Below are positions 10,402 to 19,930 of a DNA stretch of 64,000 bases, piece by piece (position 1 is the first letter of the stretch; each line of letters begins with the position of its first letter). The notes beneath the pieces are model-generated. The model searched no databases and had not been told where the DNA came from. It worked only from the letters and a program-made list of their open reading frames with translations. Location: positions 62,001-126,000 of the forward strand of contig WNNJ02003152.1 in NCBI GenBank assembly GCA_012934845.2, written 5' to 3'. A program made the position numbers and the translations under genes. The DNA comes from Pomphorhynchus laevis. Taxonomy: Eukaryota > Acanthocephala > Palaeacanthocephala > Echinorhynchida > Pomphorhynchidae.

Positions 10402-13233
10402 TGTGAAGAGCCTTTCCCTTTTTCTGCTTCCTCAATTGTTACTAATTTTGATTTCTCGAAGGTTAGCATTCTTTTATTTAATGTTGAAGGCTTATCATCT
10501 CTGCTTAATCTGGGTTTGGCCTCGTGGATTCAGCGTTTTGATGCGGTAATTTTCAATGAGACTTTTAGTCTGAATCATCTTTCTCTACAAGGGTTCTATA
10601 CCTTTGACCTACCTGCCCGCTCACACGGTAGAGGTCGTCCATTTGGTGGTGTTATACTAGCAATAAAGTGTTTGCCTTCAACTTGGTCTCACTCTGTCTC
10701 AGATAATTGCATTTGTCTTGTAACTCCTTATCTGGTTATCATTGCGGTTTATTTTAATCCCGACTTCTCTGCGGCTGACATTATTGATGAAATTTCACAG
10801 CTTTGTTCTAATTTGCCATCTAATTCGAGAGTTTTTGTTGGTGGTGATTTTAATGCAAAATATTCAGTTCCATATAGACCAAAACTTCAACAGCTTATTA
10901 GTTACTTTGCATCTATGAACTTAAAACTTTGTATCCCCGCTGAGAAATGGTCTTATGAGTGTTATCGGTCGAGAAGTTTATTAGATTTTGCCTTTTCTAA
11001 TTGCGAGGTAACGAAGATGAATACCATGCTTGCCTCTGAATGGTCTTTGATACGCAAGCATAAGCCGGTAAACTGTATAGTCAATTTTCATTCTCAGATA
11101 TTAGAATCTCCAACTAGATTGTGTCACTCTCGTATTGTGAATCCCGAGTCTTTAAATATCCAAGTGGTTCTTAAAGCTTATTCTCTTATGTCAACTGGTC
11201 AACATCATGTGAGTGCTGATCTTTTGACTGCGGCAATAGTTCAGAGTTGTGGTTCGTCTTCCAGTCGGCGCTTCACGAGTCGTCCTTTTAATTATCGCAA
11301 GTGGCCTATCCTGCAAGAAATGCAGCGAACACTGCTTAGAATGTCTCGCGATTGTAGTAGTGGGCATTCTACAAAGGAGGCTTATATTGTCCTTCGACGG
11401 GTTTATACCAAAATGTTGCAGACTTTTCACCGAGATCGTTTGTACGCAGAAGAGTGTCATCGATTAAGTTTGGCAGAGAGCTTTCCATGGAAAGTCCATT
11501 CTAAACATCATAATAAAATCATGTCTTTAGTTCCGCTTTCCAAGTGGGTTGATCACTTTCGCTCTTTCCTCCATCTCGATGATCTATCGTTGTCATTGCC
11601 AGCTAATAATTTTGATTTTGACGGTTCCTCTGGTTTGATTGATACACCCTTTTCCATTGATGAAATTGAAGGATGCCTTGCGCGGATGCATGTGAAGAAA
11701 GCTAGTGGTCCGGATAATCTCTGCGTGGAGCAACTCCGAGCTACATTCCACATATTTGGCAGCTATTGGACCTTTATGTTCAATTCTCTACTCTATGGAT
11801 CCTGTTTGCCATTCTCTTGGAAAGAGGGGATAGTGAAAGTTCTATATAAGGGCACCGGTCCTTTGGAATCTCCAGACTCTTATCGCGGAATTTTCCTTTT
11901 AAACCACGTTTATAAATTATTGTCGTTTGTATTAACTTCTCGACTAGCTAAGCACTGTTCTTCGTTATTGCCTGAAGAACAATTTGGATTTCGGCAAGGT
12001 CGCTCGACTTGTGATGCTATCAGTCTAGTGCGTTCTTCTGTAGTCAACTGTATTTCTAATAAAAATTCATTATATGCCATCTTTATTGATTTTCGTAGAG
12101 CATTTGACTCAGTCAATCGAAATATCCTACTTTCTAAGCTGCATAATAATTGTAATCTTCGTGGGCGCTTTCTTCGCCTACTATATCAGATTCTATTACC
12201 TAACCGTGTCAAGGTATTCGATGATTTAGCATACTCTGACTTCTTCACAGTTAATCATGGCGTACTGCAGGGGGACCCAATCAGTCCTCTATTATTTTCA
12301 ATCTTCGTTATTGATTTACCACCGGTTATACGGTCTTTTGCAAACGAAGTTGAGTTGGCGCTATATGCTGACGATCTTGTGATCCTGACAAGAAACCTAG
12401 GCACGGCTCAAAAGGCACTCGATGGCTTGACTGTATTTTGTAGTCGGAATGAACTAGACATCAACATTTCAAAATCAAAGGTAGTGAAGTTCCGCGGTGG
12501 TGGTCGTTTATCCAAGCATGACTCGCTTTTTATAAAGTCTCAGACACTAGAGTTCTGTACTAATTATAAGTATCTTGGCGTTCTATTAACGTCTAGATGG
12601 TCTTTTACCGCGCACCTTGAGGCTAAATCTTCTAAGATTGCAATTAAAACGGCTTCATATCCTCAACTAAGGAAGCTGTCGTTTGAAGGAGCGTTGAGAT
12701 ATTTCGAGTTAATGCTTCTACCAATTATTCAGTATGGGTTGGCAACATTCTGGGAGGACCTCACTGAGTTAAATTTTAGACAGATTGATAGGTGTCAGGC
12801 CCGATTTTTGAAACATATAGTTGGAGTATCCAATAAATGTAGTACGACAGCGATCACATACTTGGCAAAAATAAAGCCGCTTAGTGTCCGATTATGTAGT
12901 AGTCTTAGATGTGTTCAAACGTCTAGTTATCTCCAACATTTGGTAGCTCTTGAGACTAAATTCTTAAACGTGGATCATGATTTAGCCAATTCTCCTGTGT
13001 ACCTGCAAAACAGTTGGAGATCACCGTTAAATGTGAAACGCCCATTGATATGGAGGTTATCTATTCATGGTTTTCATGATAACTACTGTCGCCGACTTCT
13101 CGCTTGTCATCGCCGTGATTCTTCTTGTATATGCCGCTTCTGTGCTTCTTCCTGTGATGCATTGCTCCATGCTCTAGCCTGCCCTCAACTCAGCCTTATG
13201 TCACTTCAAGAGATTAATGATCTTCGTCATTGA
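10399..13233 (+). CDS. LINE D ORF2: APE endonuclease, reverse transcriptase
   Basis: 944 codons open from the codon after the ORF1 stop. It nicks target DNA and copies the LINE RNA by target-primed reverse transcription. The APE-type endonuclease starts VSILLFNVEGL (about residue 22), with IFNET and GGDFNA, and a histidine in RKHKPV where many families have SDH. RT blocks follow: SGPDNL, YRGIFLLNHVYKLLS, EEQFGFRQGRST, FIDFRRAFDSVN, GVLQGDPISPLLFS and the catalytic LYADDLVI. A C-terminal C-x-C-x2-C...H-x4-C cluster (CICRFCASS...HALAC) follows. The RT style (YRGI, GDPISP) differs from the CR1/L2 type of LINEs A and B and is nearer to the I/RTE-like assemblage; I cannot fix the clade. There is no ATG before or in the early endonuclease, so translation probably continues from ORF1. 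Confidence 0.88.
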   Translation, partial: LCEEPFPFSASSIVTNFDFSKVSILLFNVEGLSSLLNLGLASWIQRFDAVIFNETFSLNHLSLQGFYTFDLPARSHGRGRPFGGVILAIKCLPSTWSHSVSDNCICLVTPYLVIIAVYFNPDFSAADIIDEISQLCSNLPSNSRVFVGGDFNAKYSVPYRPKLQQLISYFASMNLKLCIPAEKWSYECYRSRSLLDFAFSNCEVTKMNTMLASEWSLIRKHKPVNCIVNFHSQILESPTRLCHSRIVNPESLNIQVVLKAYSLMSTGQHHVSADLLTAAIVQSCGSSSSRRFTSRPFNYRKWPILQEMQRTLLRMSRDCSSGHSTKEAYIVLRRVYTKMLQTFHRDRLYAEECHRLSLAESFPWKVHSKHHNKIMSLVPLSKWVDHFRSFLHLDDLSLSLPANNFDFDGSSGLIDTPFSIDEIEGCLARMHVKKASGPDNLCVEQLRATFHIFGSYWTFMFNSLLYGSCLPFSWKEGIVKVLYKGTGPLESPDSYRGIFLLNHVYKLLSFVLTSRLAKHCSSLLPEEQFGFRQGRSTCDAISLVRSSVVNCISNKNSLYAIFIDFRRAFDSVNRNILLSKLHNNCNLRGRFLRLLYQILLPNRVKVFDDLAYSDFFTVNHGVLQGDPISPLLFSIFVIDLPPVIRSFANEVELALYADDLVILTRNLGTAQKALDGLTVFCSRNELDINISKSKVVKFRGGGRLSKHDSLFIKSQTLEFCTNYKYLGVLLTSRWSFTAHLEAKSSKIAIKTASYPQLRKLSFEGALRYFELMLLPIIQYGLATFWEDLTELNFRQIDRCQARFLKHIVGVSNKCSTTAITYLAKIKPLSVRLCSSLRCVQTSSYLQHLVALETKFLNVDHDLANSPVYLQNSWRSPLNVKRPLIWRLSIHGFHDNYCRRLLACHRRDSSCICRFCASSCDALLHALACPQLSLMSLQEINDLRH

Positions 13234-13353
13234 TCAAAAAACGACGCATTAAGAAGACAATATGTATACTTCAAATTTTGTTGATTCTGACTAATTTCCT
13301 ATTTTGTAATTATTTGCCCAGCCGAAAGGCGGAACGGGAAATAAAACTCTGTA

Positions 13354-13372
13354 TTATTATTATTATTATTGA
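13354..13372 (+). repeat. (ATT)n microsatellite at LINE D/LINE E border
   Basis: TATTATTATTATTATTATTG. It is the terminal repeat of LINE D and also the sequence next to the LINE E leader; a similar (ATT)n run closes LINE E near 16870-16888. Confidence 0.8.
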
Positions 13373-16300
13373 CACTAGTTTGAAATTCTAAGCTCTTAAC
13401 AAATAACTATTTACAATAAAATAACATACAATAAAATAACATACAATTAATATACACAATATAATTACATACATTCCATTCGTTGTTCCATATACAACGC
13501 TGCTAACAAATAACTATTTACAAATCTGTGGTCGGGACAACGAGTTTAAACCAAAATTCAAGCAGTCATCCCGAGATACAAGGGCTCTGACTAGTGTGCA
13601 TATTATTTGGTTTCTAATAAACATACAATAAAATAACATACAGCTGCTTAATAAACTACTTACAAAATCACTGAATTATAACTGATTACAATCAAATTTA
13701 CATCATCAATTTCCTCTAACATACATACACTATAACACACAAGCATGCCTCGAGGTGTCCCATCCTCTACATACAAATGCTGTACGTGTAATGGACAGGC
13801 AGCTAAATGCAAAAACTGTAAATGTGCAAGAGCGAAACATCCTTGTACAAATTGTTCGGCAGCACACTGCCTTAATAAACTCGAAAATCCTGCGGATATT
13901 ACCAATATAAACACAAATCATTGTAACGATGGACATCGGAATAACACCTTTAATAACGAATCCATCCATCCAATCCAACCAGTCCACAACGACGACATAC
14001 AATGTGAAGCGTCAATATCTCATCAAAACAGTGTTTCACCTGAATACATCGATGTGATATTCACGGAAGTGGCACTCTGGAAGCCGAATTTGTTAAGACT
14101 ACCAAGGTGTCAAGCGTCGAAATCGTTTATTTCCGAAATGGCTCGCATCTATGAATTTGCAGCATCTGACAGTTGTTCTCTTAAATTGGCGATTATTTTA
14201 CCTCAACTCGTGCTACAACGATGCCGAAACTCAAAAAGGAAGCAAACAAAAGAACTTATACAGAGAAGGATGGAATCTTGGCAGACCGGTAATTATGGTG
14301 CACTACTAGGCGAAGCCCGCTATTTGCAATATCAAAATACCAAAAGAAACAAAATTGATAATATCGAGGACGACTGGCGTCGCTCATTCAGAAAGCTCGT
14401 TCTTAACGGGCGTTTGACAACTGCCGTAAGGTTATTGGACTTGGAACCTGGAGTTGGTATACCTTTGGATATCGATGATGCAATTGAGGATAAAACAGTA
14501 CGGCAACTTCTTCTCGACAAGCATCCAGAGCCTGCATTACTAGACGAAGATGCCATCCTTTCTTCCCCCTTGAAAAACGATGCAGTCTTCCATCCGATAG
14601 CATTTGACTCGATTGACGCAGATTCAATTATCACGGCTGCTTGTAGAATGAGTGGTGGAGCAGGCCCATCTGGCCTTGATGCGAAGGCATGGATCGCAAT
14701 GCTATCTACGTTTGGAACTGAGTCGCGAAATCTAGCGGATGCACTGGCTCTCTTCTCAAAGCATTTGTCAACTTGTAAAATACCTAAAACTTCGATGGAG
14801 GCTTTTACCACAAGCCGACTAATTCCACTAAGCAAACTTCATGGCATTCGTCCAATAGGAATCGGGGATGTCTCCAGAAGAATCATTTCGAAGGCCATTC
14901 TCAAAGTTGTTCAGCCTCAGCTGCAACACGCATGTGGTTCTATACAATATTGTGCATCACATCGGGCCGGAACTGAATGTGTTATTCATGCTCTGAAAAC
15001 ACATCTTTCTAATGAGAACAACATACTTCTCACCATCGACGCGGACAATGCTTTTAATCGCATTAATAGAAAATTGGCTTTACGTAATATGCCTTATATT
15101 TGTCCAGCATTATCAGTCGTATTGTCAAACTTGTATAGAGATCCTACTCGAATGGCTACAGGAAACGAATACATATGGTCTTCAGAAGGATTTACACAGG
15201 GTGATGTTTTTTCAATGGCTGCTTTCAGTGCCGCAACGCTACCATTAATATACCGACTTATAAAAAAATGCCCCAATGTTGAGCAATTATGGTATGCTGA
15301 TGATGGTAATATGGTTGGTCCGCCTAGTATGGTTAAGGCGGCTTTCAAAATGTTAATGTTGCTTGGTCCGAAATATGGTTTTTACATCAATCCCGAAAAA
15401 TGTAAAATCTACTCTAACGGATACGACAGTACATCGCTACAAACAGAATTCAGTGACACCAATATTCCGATAATGGAAAACGGTGTGAAAATTCTCGGTT
15501 CCCCGATCGGTAAATACGCTTACGTTAAGCAGTTTGTATCATCATTTGTGCAGGATATATCGAATTCCATTGAACGGTTGGTAGATATGGGTGAACTCGA
15601 TGTTCAGGTTGCGTATACGGCTTTTATCAGATCAATTCAGCACAAATGGTCGCATCTCCTGAGGACTTGTGCATGTTCTGTAGATTGGATTGGTCCTCTG
15701 TCTGAAAAAATAAAAATGATGATATCTAAGCTGTTTAATATCGATCTTTCAAGTGATGAATTTATATGGAGAACGCTTTGCCTCAGTTACAGGGACGGTG
15801 GCGTAAGTATACGTGATCCTTCAGCATTGGTTCAATCGGAATATGAATCATCTACTTCCCTATGCGCTCCATGTTTGGAAGGTTACTCCGGCGAATCACT
15901 AAAAGGAAAACAAGATACGATAATTAAACTAATCCGCGCTCAAAATATCTCCCGTTGTAAAATTAATCGCAATAATATTCTCGATAATTGCAATCATTTA
16001 TTGAGAAGGTCAATAGAACACTCGTCAGTCAAAGGTGCATCATCATGGCTTTCAGTTTATCCATCGCATGAAAGAAATTCAAGGCTAAGCAACGATGAAT
16101 TTCGAGACGCTATGGCGGCGCGATACGGTTTTCTTCCAAAAAGCGCTCCATCCTATTGTCAATGTGGTACAGTAAATTCTCTGGCGCACTCGCTTTCGTG
16201 TTCACTTGGTGGACTTCCATCTATGAGACATGACGTGGTACGGGACTTCTTAGCATACACGCTTACTGAGATATGTCCATCTGTACAAATCGAACCTCGA

Positions 16301-16890
16301 CTGGCGCCTGTTTCTTCAAATGTAACTTTCTTGAAACAAACAACTACTAAGGATAAAGAAGCGAGATTGGACATATCATGCAACGGATTGTTTGGTGATA
16401 AGACGGAACGTACTTTAATAGATGTTTGCATTTTTAATGCGCTCGCGCCGTCGAATTTATCAAGAAATCCGAGTGCGTGTTTTGAGTATCACGAAAGTCG
16501 AAAAAGAAATAAATATCTAGAAAGAATAACCGAAATTGAAAGAGCATCTTTCATTCCTGTTGTGTTGTCGAACTCTGGAGGTGCAGGTAAGGGCACGGAA
16601 AGTCTTCTGAAAAAAATCGCGAATACTATCGCCGAAAGAGCAGAGGTTAAGTATTCGAATGTAATTTCAACGCTGCGTTGTAGAATAGGCATCCGTCTCG
16701 CAAGGATGGTATCCCGGTGCATTAGAGGATCCAGATCGGCGTTTCATCGTCCAGTTTTTGCATAACTACACATACAGATAATTATTTTTCTTTTTGAATT
16801 GACAAATAGGGCCCATTAGAGGGTTACCTTTAATTTTATGTTTTACTAATAAAGAAAATAATTATTAAAAAAAAATATTATTATTATTTC
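13373..16890 (+). mobile_element. LINE E, single-ORF RLE-type retrotransposon, intact ORF
   Basis: A ~370-bp AT-rich leader with repeated ACAATAAAATAACATAC units and CTATTTACAA/CTACTTACAA motifs (13407, 13513, 13656), one long ORF (13745-16765), a short 3' UTR with AATAAAG, an A-run and (ATT)n. The single ORF and restriction-like endonuclease at the C-terminus place it among the early-branching LINEs (CRE/R2/R4/NeSL/Utopia type). The 5' boundary is not certain, since part of 13373-13640 could be older sequence. Confidence 0.8.
13745..16765 (+). CDS. LINE E protein: Cys cluster, RT and restriction-like endonuclease
   Basis: A 1006-aa single protein. Residues 12-41 hold CC-x-C-x6-C-x2-C-x-C-x6-C-x2-C-x4-C, the same spacing as in LINEs B and D and probably the DNA-binding head. 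A helical region (about 110-290) precedes RT: GGAGPSGLDAKAW, the clade-typical GIRPIGIGDVSRRIISKAI, TIDADNAFNRINR, EGFTQGDVFSMAAF, the catalytic LWYADDG, and KILGSPIGKYAY. The C-terminus has CQCGTVNSLAHSLSC (C-x-C-x7-H-x4-C), RHDVVRDF, then ARLDI...LIDVCIFNA and KRNKYLERI, which fit the R-(P)D-x(n)-D-...-K core of the R2-type restriction-like endonuclease. This protein type is familiar from cnidarian, sponge, fish and oomycete sequences, usually unnamed; relation to Utopia is possible but unproven. First ATG in frame is used. No damage is visible. Confidence 0.88.
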   Translation: MPRGVPSSTYKCCTCNGQAAKCKNCKCARAKHPCTNCSAAHCLNKLENPADITNINTNHCNDGHRNNTFNNESIHPIQPVHNDDIQCEASISHQNSVSPEYIDVIFTEVALWKPNLLRLPRCQASKSFISEMARIYEFAASDSCSLKLAIILPQLVLQRCRNSKRKQTKELIQRRMESWQTGNYGALLGEARYLQYQNTKRNKIDNIEDDWRRSFRKLVLNGRLTTAVRLLDLEPGVGIPLDIDDAIEDKTVRQLLLDKHPEPALLDEDAILSSPLKNDAVFHPIAFDSIDADSIITAACRMSGGAGPSGLDAKAWIAMLSTFGTESRNLADALALFSKHLSTCKIPKTSMEAFTTSRLIPLSKLHGIRPIGIGDVSRRIISKAILKVVQPQLQHACGSIQYCASHRAGTECVIHALKTHLSNENNILLTIDADNAFNRINRKLALRNMPYICPALSVVLSNLYRDPTRMATGNEYIWSSEGFTQGDVFSMAAFSAATLPLIYRLIKKCPNVEQLWYADDGNMVGPPSMVKAAFKMLMLLGPKYGFYINPEKCKIYSNGYDSTSLQTEFSDTNIPIMENGVKILGSPIGKYAYVKQFVSSFVQDISNSIERLVDMGELDVQVAYTAFIRSIQHKWSHLLRTCACSVDWIGPLSEKIKMMISKLFNIDLSSDEFIWRTLCLSYRDGGVSIRDPSALVQSEYESSTSLCAPCLEGYSGESLKGKQDTIIKLIRAQNISRCKINRNNILDNCNHLLRRSIEHSSVKGASSWLSVYPSHERNSRLSNDEFRDAMAARYGFLPKSAPSYCQCGTVNSLAHSLSCSLGGLPSMRHDVVRDFLAYTLTEICPSVQIEPRLAPVSSNVTFLKQTTTKDKEARLDISCNGLFGDKTERTLIDVCIFNALAPSNLSRNPSACFEYHESRKRNKYLERITEIERASFIPVVLSNSGGAGKGTESLLKKIANTIAERAEVKYSNVISTLRCRIGIRLARMVSRCIRGSRSAFHRPVFA

Positions 16891-17260
16891 GACAAACAGA
16901 CGAGCAAAGCTCACAGTTGCACTGTTAAAAAAAGAAAAGGAAAAGTAAAGAAAAAAAGACTCACAAACAAAAGTCACAAAAGTTTATGTTTGAATGCTGA
17001 AACCGATCTTGAGTTGACAATTTCTTCACTTAATCGGTTCCACTTACCTACGATTCGGTGTCCAAATTGTACAGTTTTAGAGCGTATAACTCGGCGATGG
17101 GCTAAAGTAAAATTGTGTCCACGCAAAGCCCGACTTTTCCGAACAGTCATCAATTCTCTTAAGACGTGATTTCCCTTGTGTAAAGCTTCCCATGTTGAAC
17201 ACATATCTCGCCGAAACCGAAGGTCGCTTATAGAAACCATACCAAGTTTTTTTTCTCATC
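16890..17260 (-). pseudogene. LINE ORF2 C-terminal tail fragment
   Basis: The reverse strand encodes the end of a CR1-like ORF2: 'LRGHNFTLAHRR...GHRIVGKWNRLSEEIV...SAFKHKLL', the stereotyped C-terminal block of many CR1/Rex-type proteins. It is 5'-truncated to about 90 codons, followed by an AT-rich tail. It is not part of the LINE A family. Confidence 0.65.
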
Positions 17261-17404
17261 AGAATGAAGACAGAATGAAGTTTTTTTTCTCATCAGAATT
17301 AATGACATCCAGTCATTAATTTTATCTCCGTAGAATTGTTGGAAAGATCTGTTTATAGAGACATCGAGCATTTGTAATAACGGCGTCATTCCTTTTGGGA
17401 CAAA

Positions 17405-18512
17405 AAGTATATAAACGTTAAAAAAGGATTTATTTTAACGTGGCAAATGCGTGCCAGCGCACGCTTACATGACCACAACAAAACAAAACTGTGAATCAGG
17501 TGTCGAGAAGGTGTGAACGGAGGAGGTGTTTGAATGTGATAAAGGAGGGAGCGCGGCGGACGTCGAGAGGGAGTTGATTCCAGGCGAGTGAGGCGGCGAC
17601 GAGGAAGGATCGGAGACCATAGTTGTTGGAGTAATTAGGAACTTGGAGTAAGAGGGTATGACAGGAACGAAGCGATAGTGAGGTGGGGCGAGTATCGTCT
17701 AAGAATGCAAGGTTGATGAACGATGGGGAGCCGACAGCGATGAGACGAAAAGTAACGAGAAGAAGGCGGAGTTTGATGCGGATGTGGATGGTGGGCCAGG
17801 AGAGTTGGGCAAAATATGTGGATGTGTGGTCGAAGCGACGGAGACGAAAGAGCACTCGAACGGCGGTGTTGATTATTCGTTGTAGGGGTAGGATGATGGA
17901 TTTTGGAGAATTGGCGAAAAGGCTAAGGCAGTAATCGATTTTAGGGAAAAGAAGCGATGAAAGAAGAGACATACAAGAACGGAAGTCGATAAGGGGGCGA
18001 ATACGGCGGATGTCACGAAGAATTAAGTTAGACGAGCGGACCTTGTCACGGACGAAGGGTTTAAGGGAAAGGTGATCATCGAAATGGAAGCCTAAGAAAG
18101 TGAGATTGTGGACTATAGGGATGATCGATGAGGCAAAAGATACAATGGGAGGAGATATGCTTGGTTTACGGGGAAGGATCCACATTATTTTGGACTTTTC
18201 GGCGTTTAGAACGAGATGGAGATTGGAGAGACGTTTGTAGATAGAAGAAAGACAGTTGGAGGCAGAAATGCCGATATCGTGTATGCGATGTGCGGGTGCA
18301 TGAGCATAGATTAGAATGTCATCGGCGTATTGCATGACGTTAAAGGAGTAAGGTTTGATAAATGGAGAGAGATCGCCAAGCAAAAGAGAGAAAAGCAGGG
18401 GACCTAGGACTGAACCTTGTGGAACCCCACAAAAAATAGGGATGGGAGGGGAGGATGATGAATTAGAACAGACGCGAAAGGAACGGTCGGATAGATATGA
18501 GGCGAACCAAGC
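17405..18512 (-). mobile_element. LINE A copy, 5'-truncated
   Basis: The reverse strand carries the 3' third of a CR1/L2-like LINE: GVPQGSVLGPLLFSLLLGD, the catalytic MQYADDILIYAHAP, FLGFHFDDHLSLKPFV and the C-terminal AASLAWNQLPLDV block. The RT part is open over 17496-18383, with one frame change upstream. The 3' end is complete, with hairpin GCGTGC-GCTG-GCACGC (17449-17464 in plus orientation). The 5' truncation point at about 18512 lies inside a pogo-type transposase gene. Confidence 0.88.
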
Positions 18513-19545
18513 TAACTAAGTTATGTTTTTCGTATTTCTTGTCTATCTTTAGATGTGCAGAAAAAGAATCAATTATTACAAGAGTTAGCTCGTGTGCAAA
18601 TCTTGTTTCGAATCTGGATAAAATATATTTTTCAAAGATAGAACATACGAGATCCTCACTCCACATGCCCGTCTTATTGACGTCGACGTATATATTTCGA
18701 TTGGTTGTTGTTGGTATCTTTTTTAAATTAGAGAAAAGGCAATGTCCGCCTAATATTTTACCATCTGCAGAGATTATGGGAGTAAAAGTAAATCTCGCAT
18801 GAGTCGACGATGTCTTTGCTAATTTAACAAATTTTGAACCCTTTACAGTTATTGTTTTGTTGTTTTCCTGCTCGAAATATTTCGGAACTTGGTCAAAATT
18901 AATTATGTTTCTGGGTTTAATTGAGTGTGTCTTTATCAAGTTACGAGCAGCATAAATGAAATCTATGGCCAAAGATTTGGCATTCTCTGGAATAGTTCTA
19001 CAAGATGTATGTGTACGAGATACAAGATTATGTCTATTCTTAAATTTGTGTATAAAGCCGCAGATTTTGCCTGTAGATATTTATCTTTAACTACTAACCC
19101 TTTATCATTATAATCAATAACCCAATTAATAAGCTGTGTATCTAATTCTTCACTTTGTGTTTTTCTACCAGATTTGCCAACCTTTCTACATGTCAAAATA
19201 GATTTTTTGGTATCTTGTAGTATGTCTAAAAACTTTTCCTTTTGATCCAGCCAACACTGAAACATTCTTGGTGTGATAGAGTGTTTTCTCGATATTTCTG
19301 ACTTTGTCTTGCTCTTCCCGTTTTCATCTAGTTTCTCATAATCCGCAATAACATCTAGCTTGTATTTAATTGTATAACTTTTTCGTTTATAGCTTTCTGT
19401 AAAAATCATTTGGGGTGAGTAAAAATATTTTTTTATGTAAAAAAATTCTAAAATAAGACAAAGAAATCCCTCTAAAATAAGATAATTTTTGTCTTATTTT
19501 AGAGGGAATAAGATTGTCTTATTTTCGAGGGAAGACAGTAGTTAT
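18513..19545 (-). pseudogene. pogo/Tigger-type transposase, truncated
   Basis: Two overlapping reverse-strand frames. 18963-19409 starts with a basic segment and a helix-turn-helix (SEISRKHSITPRMFQCWLDQ) resembling the pogo/CENP-B DNA-binding head. 18513-18972 has the DDE_1 catalytic core: first aspartate in INFDQVP, the FTPIISADGKILGG strand and the second aspartate in LVIIDSFSAH. The frames are joined by a frameshift near 19000-19020. The third catalytic residue and C-terminus are absent because LINE A inserted at about 18512. The gene product would bind terminal repeats and move the element by cut-and-paste at TA sites. Not functional. Confidence 0.75.
19430..19545. repeat. pogo-type subterminal repeats
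   Basis: Four copies of a CCCTCTAAAATAAGAC-like unit in both orientations (19443, 19468, 19487 and 19517 regions), two of them forming a hairpin. They lie just upstream of the transposase start, where transposase-binding repeats of pogo elements sit. The outermost unit (TTATTTTCGAGGGAAGACAG) probably marks the element's end. Confidence 0.65.
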
Positions 19546-19554
19546 AATTGGTTC

Positions 19555-19930
19555 CTCGATTGATCTAAAACCGGCGTACGATCAAATCCCGCTTCATTCT
19601 GATGAGAAATAATTCACCAGGTATAATCAGGAAACAAAGATTTGGCATCACAATAAACCCTACCGATTTGCAAGAGCCATAATTCATACATATATCGAGT
19701 TTGCACACCGTAGATATTCGTTGTTGATGTATCAGAGGCGTCATGTTGATATTCGGTTAACAACCTTAACTCTGTCGTTTATATGTAACGAATTTCTGGT
19801 TGATAAAATTATCCGTACTACCTGTATCAATTAGATCAGGGACTGAATTCTAATTGAAGTTTAATAAACAACATGCTTTCGAATTAATTTCTACACTTGA
19901 AACATGTACAATGACGATCCGTGCAGCACT
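19555..19930. mobile_element. LTR-retrotransposon scraps (RT and protease fragments)
   Basis: Plus strand at 19560-19690 reads like the start of a Ty3/Gypsy RT palm (the 'D-L-x-x-A-Y-x-Q-I-P-L-H' block). Minus strand at about 19780-19850 reads like a retropepsin active-site region (DTGS type). The opposite orientations imply at least two separate scraps. Broken, very short and old. Confidence 0.35.

Larger units (their letters stand above)
9201..13372 (+). mobile_element. LINE D, long intact ORFs
   Basis: Non-LTR retrotransposon with a leader containing GTACTTACAA (9224-9233), ORF1 (9349-10398), ORF2 (10399-13233), a 3' UTR with a small GCC-GAAA-GGC hairpin near 13322, AAATAAA and a terminal (ATT)n run at about 13354-13372. 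Both ORFs are undamaged, so insertion was recent or the element is active. I could not find a clear target-site duplication, so the 5' boundary is approximate. Confidence 0.85.

Noticed and set aside
14332-14835. Reverse-strand 167-codon frame
   Set aside because: Antisense to the RT region of the LINE E protein, whose motifs are clear on the plus strand.
17245-17300. Duplicated TTTTTTTTCTCATCAGAAT block resembling the complement of 19597-19612
   Set aside because: Too short and simple to support a relationship between the two places.
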